This document shows positions 6,498 to 7,297 of a stretch of 7,297 nucleotides of DNA, in pieces. Made by a program: the position numbers and the translations under genes. The notes under the pieces were generated by a model. That model was not told where the DNA came from and ran no database searches. It saw nothing but the letters and a program-made list of their open reading frames with translations. Every line of letters starts with the position of its first letter. Within the stretch, counting starts at the first letter, position 1. Source of the DNA: Robiginitomaculum sp. (GTDB taxonomy: Bacteria; Pseudomonadota; Alphaproteobacteria; Caulobacterales; Maricaulaceae); NCBI GenBank assembly GCA_027071965.1, contig JALSYJ010000311.1, positions 1 through 7,297 of the forward strand, written 5' to 3'.

Positions 6498-6899
6498 TTA
6501 GTTGTTCTCCACTGAAACCTTTACCGGAATACCAAGCTCGGTGAACATGTCCTGCACATCAAGCACCACACCGATATCGGCCTTTTCATCTCCGCGAATA
6601 GTGCCTTCTGCCTTGGGATTCTCTGCTTTCATCGCAGCCAAGGCAGATCTTACAGCGTTCATCGGCACCGGATTTTTATTGATCCAAACTACCGAATCCG
6701 CAGCAATGCCGACCATAATTGAAGGTTTTTCCGAATTAAGCTTCTCTTGCCAGGATGGTTTTACCACATCAACACCAGGCTCTTTTACAAAAACCGCAGT
6801 CACAATAAAGAAGATCAACAAGATAAACACCACATCAAGCATGGGCGTCATATCAAGATCCACATCACTTTCGCTTTGTTCAGGACGGCGTCTAGCCAT
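6498..6899 (-). CDS. exbD: Biopolymer transporter ExbD (second of two)
   Basis: ExbD is an inner-membrane protein with a single helix inside the ExbB channel; its Asp takes part in proton transfer, and its periplasmic domain engages TonB. This copy is complete at 133 residues, close to the family norm (about 140). Visible: an Arg-rich cytoplasmic start MARRRPEQ, the motif DVDLDMTPMLDVVF with the membrane Asp at residue 22, a membrane helix at about 20-38, then a periplasmic domain with VRSALAAMKAEN and a C-terminal segment ending VKVSVENN. AGGAG at 6908-6912, eight bases upstream, fixes the ATG. The preceding exbD ends 84 bases upstream and tonB begins 211 bases downstream on the same strand. 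TolR is the main alternative, but the tonB neighbour favours ExbD. A pair of ExbDs in one operon suggests a mixed ExbD dimer or two functional forms. Confidence 0.92.
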   Translation of the reverse strand: MARRRPEQSESDVDLDMTPMLDVVFILLIFFIVTAVFVKEPGVDVVKPSWQEKLNSEKPSIMVGIAADSVVWINKNPVPMNAVRSALAAMKAENPKAEGTIRGDEKADIGVVLDVQDMFTELGIPVKVSVENN

Positions 6900-6917
6900 G
6901 AAACTTACTCCTGCTTT

Positions 6918-6939
6918 GGTTTTGGGCAGAACCCAAACC
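6918..6939 (-). other. Hairpin in the exbD1-exbD2 gap
   Basis: On the minus strand GGTTTGGG-TTCTG-CCCAAAACC forms a tight stem (TTTGGG/CCCAAA plus GGT/ACC with one bulged A) and a five-base loop. It lies about six bases upstream of the exbD2 ribosome-binding site. It lacks a following T run. It could slow decay, mark a processing site, or tune exbD2 translation. Confidence 0.45.
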
Positions 6940-6983
6940 GCATATTACTTTAGAAACCAGGGCATTATAAGGCATGAAAGACC

Positions 6984-7297
6984 TCACTCACCCTCACGCT
7001 TGATCATGGCCGGGGCACCGGAAAGTCGCGCTGCCTGAAAAACTGCAACCACAACTCCATGATCGGCTTCATCATTAGGCACAATCAATACTGAGCTTTC
7101 CCCATTATCAGCTAAAAACCGCTGAATAGCCGGGCCAACGCGACGAACATCTGTTGGCGTCTGATTTACAAAAATCAGGTTCCGGTCATTGATCTGAACA
7201 AGAATCACCGGCGGCGCATCAGGTGGAATAACCTGATCCTCTGGAGGTGGTGGAGGCGGCTTCATATCAATGGTTTTTTCCTGCACAAATACCGCAG
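6984..7297 (-). CDS. exbD: Biopolymer transporter ExbD (first of two), N-terminus outside window
   Basis: The last 104 residues of an ExbD-family protein are visible. The frame stays open to the window edge, so the true start and the membrane helix with its Asp lie beyond 7297. The first visible residues AVFVQEKTIDMK align with AVFVKEPGVDVV at the end of the membrane helix of the neighbouring ExbD, which shows where the cut falls. Then come a hexaproline tract (KPPPPPPEDQ), a second proline cluster (IPPDAPP) and an ExbD-type periplasmic domain (VILVQINDRNLIFVN, VGPAIQRFLADN, VLIVPNDEADHGVVVAVFQ), ending in a charged tail MIKREGE. An internal GTG at 7286 should not be taken as the start because the homology continues upstream. 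The gap to the second exbD is 84 bases. An ExbB/TolQ gene would be expected upstream, beyond the window. Confidence 0.88.
   Translation of the reverse strand, partial: AVFVQEKTIDMKPPPPPPEDQVIPPDAPPVILVQINDRNLIFVNQTPTDVRRVGPAIQRFLADNGESSVLIVPNDEADHGVVVAVFQAARLSGAPAMIKREGE

Noticed and set aside
6502..7038. 178-codon plus-strand frame opposite the exbD genes
   Set aside because: It runs antisense across two clear ExbD frames and their gap, shows no domain, and is best explained as a shadow of their codon pattern.

Overview
The window looks like ordinary chromosome from a Gram-negative bacterium of middling GC content, most likely an alphaproteobacterium. This rests on three things: an ExbD-ExbD-TonB-TPR gene order, the general character of the proteins, and an intergenic palindromic element around GCAAAA...TTTTGC with outer arms GCATTTTT...AAAAATGC. 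That element resembles, from memory, short intergenic elements common in Rhizobiales-type genomes. No species can be named from the sequence alone.

Layout from left to right. (1) 1-1219, minus strand: the first 406 codons of a methyl-accepting chemotaxis protein (MCP), cut off by the window edge just before the conserved hairpin tip. (2) 1220-1587: a 368-base divergent intergenic region with two inverted repeats and a near-consensus alphaproteobacterial SOS (LexA) box close to the next gene. (3) 1588-3858, plus strand: a complete UvrD/PcrA-type superfamily 1 DNA helicase. (4) 3859-4175: a convergent intergenic region with a cluster of small hairpins, a 59-base tandem repeat (2.4 copies) built from a palindromic element, and a good intrinsic terminator facing the next operon. 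(5) 4176-7297, minus strand: the distal part of a TonB energy-transduction operon. In transcription order it holds an ExbD (first residues outside the window), a second ExbD, a short TonB, and a periplasmic TPR protein.

How the genes work together. In the right half, ExbD proteins (with an ExbB/TolQ-type proton channel presumably encoded beyond 7297) would use the proton motive force. They would energise TonB, whose C-terminal domain reaches across the periplasm to TonB-dependent outer-membrane receptors. The exported TPR protein is the last gene of the unit and is probably an accessory or scaffold. UvrD (repair and replication helicase) and the MCP (chemotaxis sensing) are separate transcription units without an obvious link to the TonB operon.

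I do not see a CRISPR array, transposon, phage gene or clearly new defence system. The points most worth a second look are the paired ExbDs with a TPR partner, a TonB whose membrane helix lacks the classic Ser/His motif, hexaproline tracts in both ExbD and TonB, hairpins flanking exbD2 that share a 10-base repeat, the 59-base tandem palindromic element, and the possible LexA box of uvrD.
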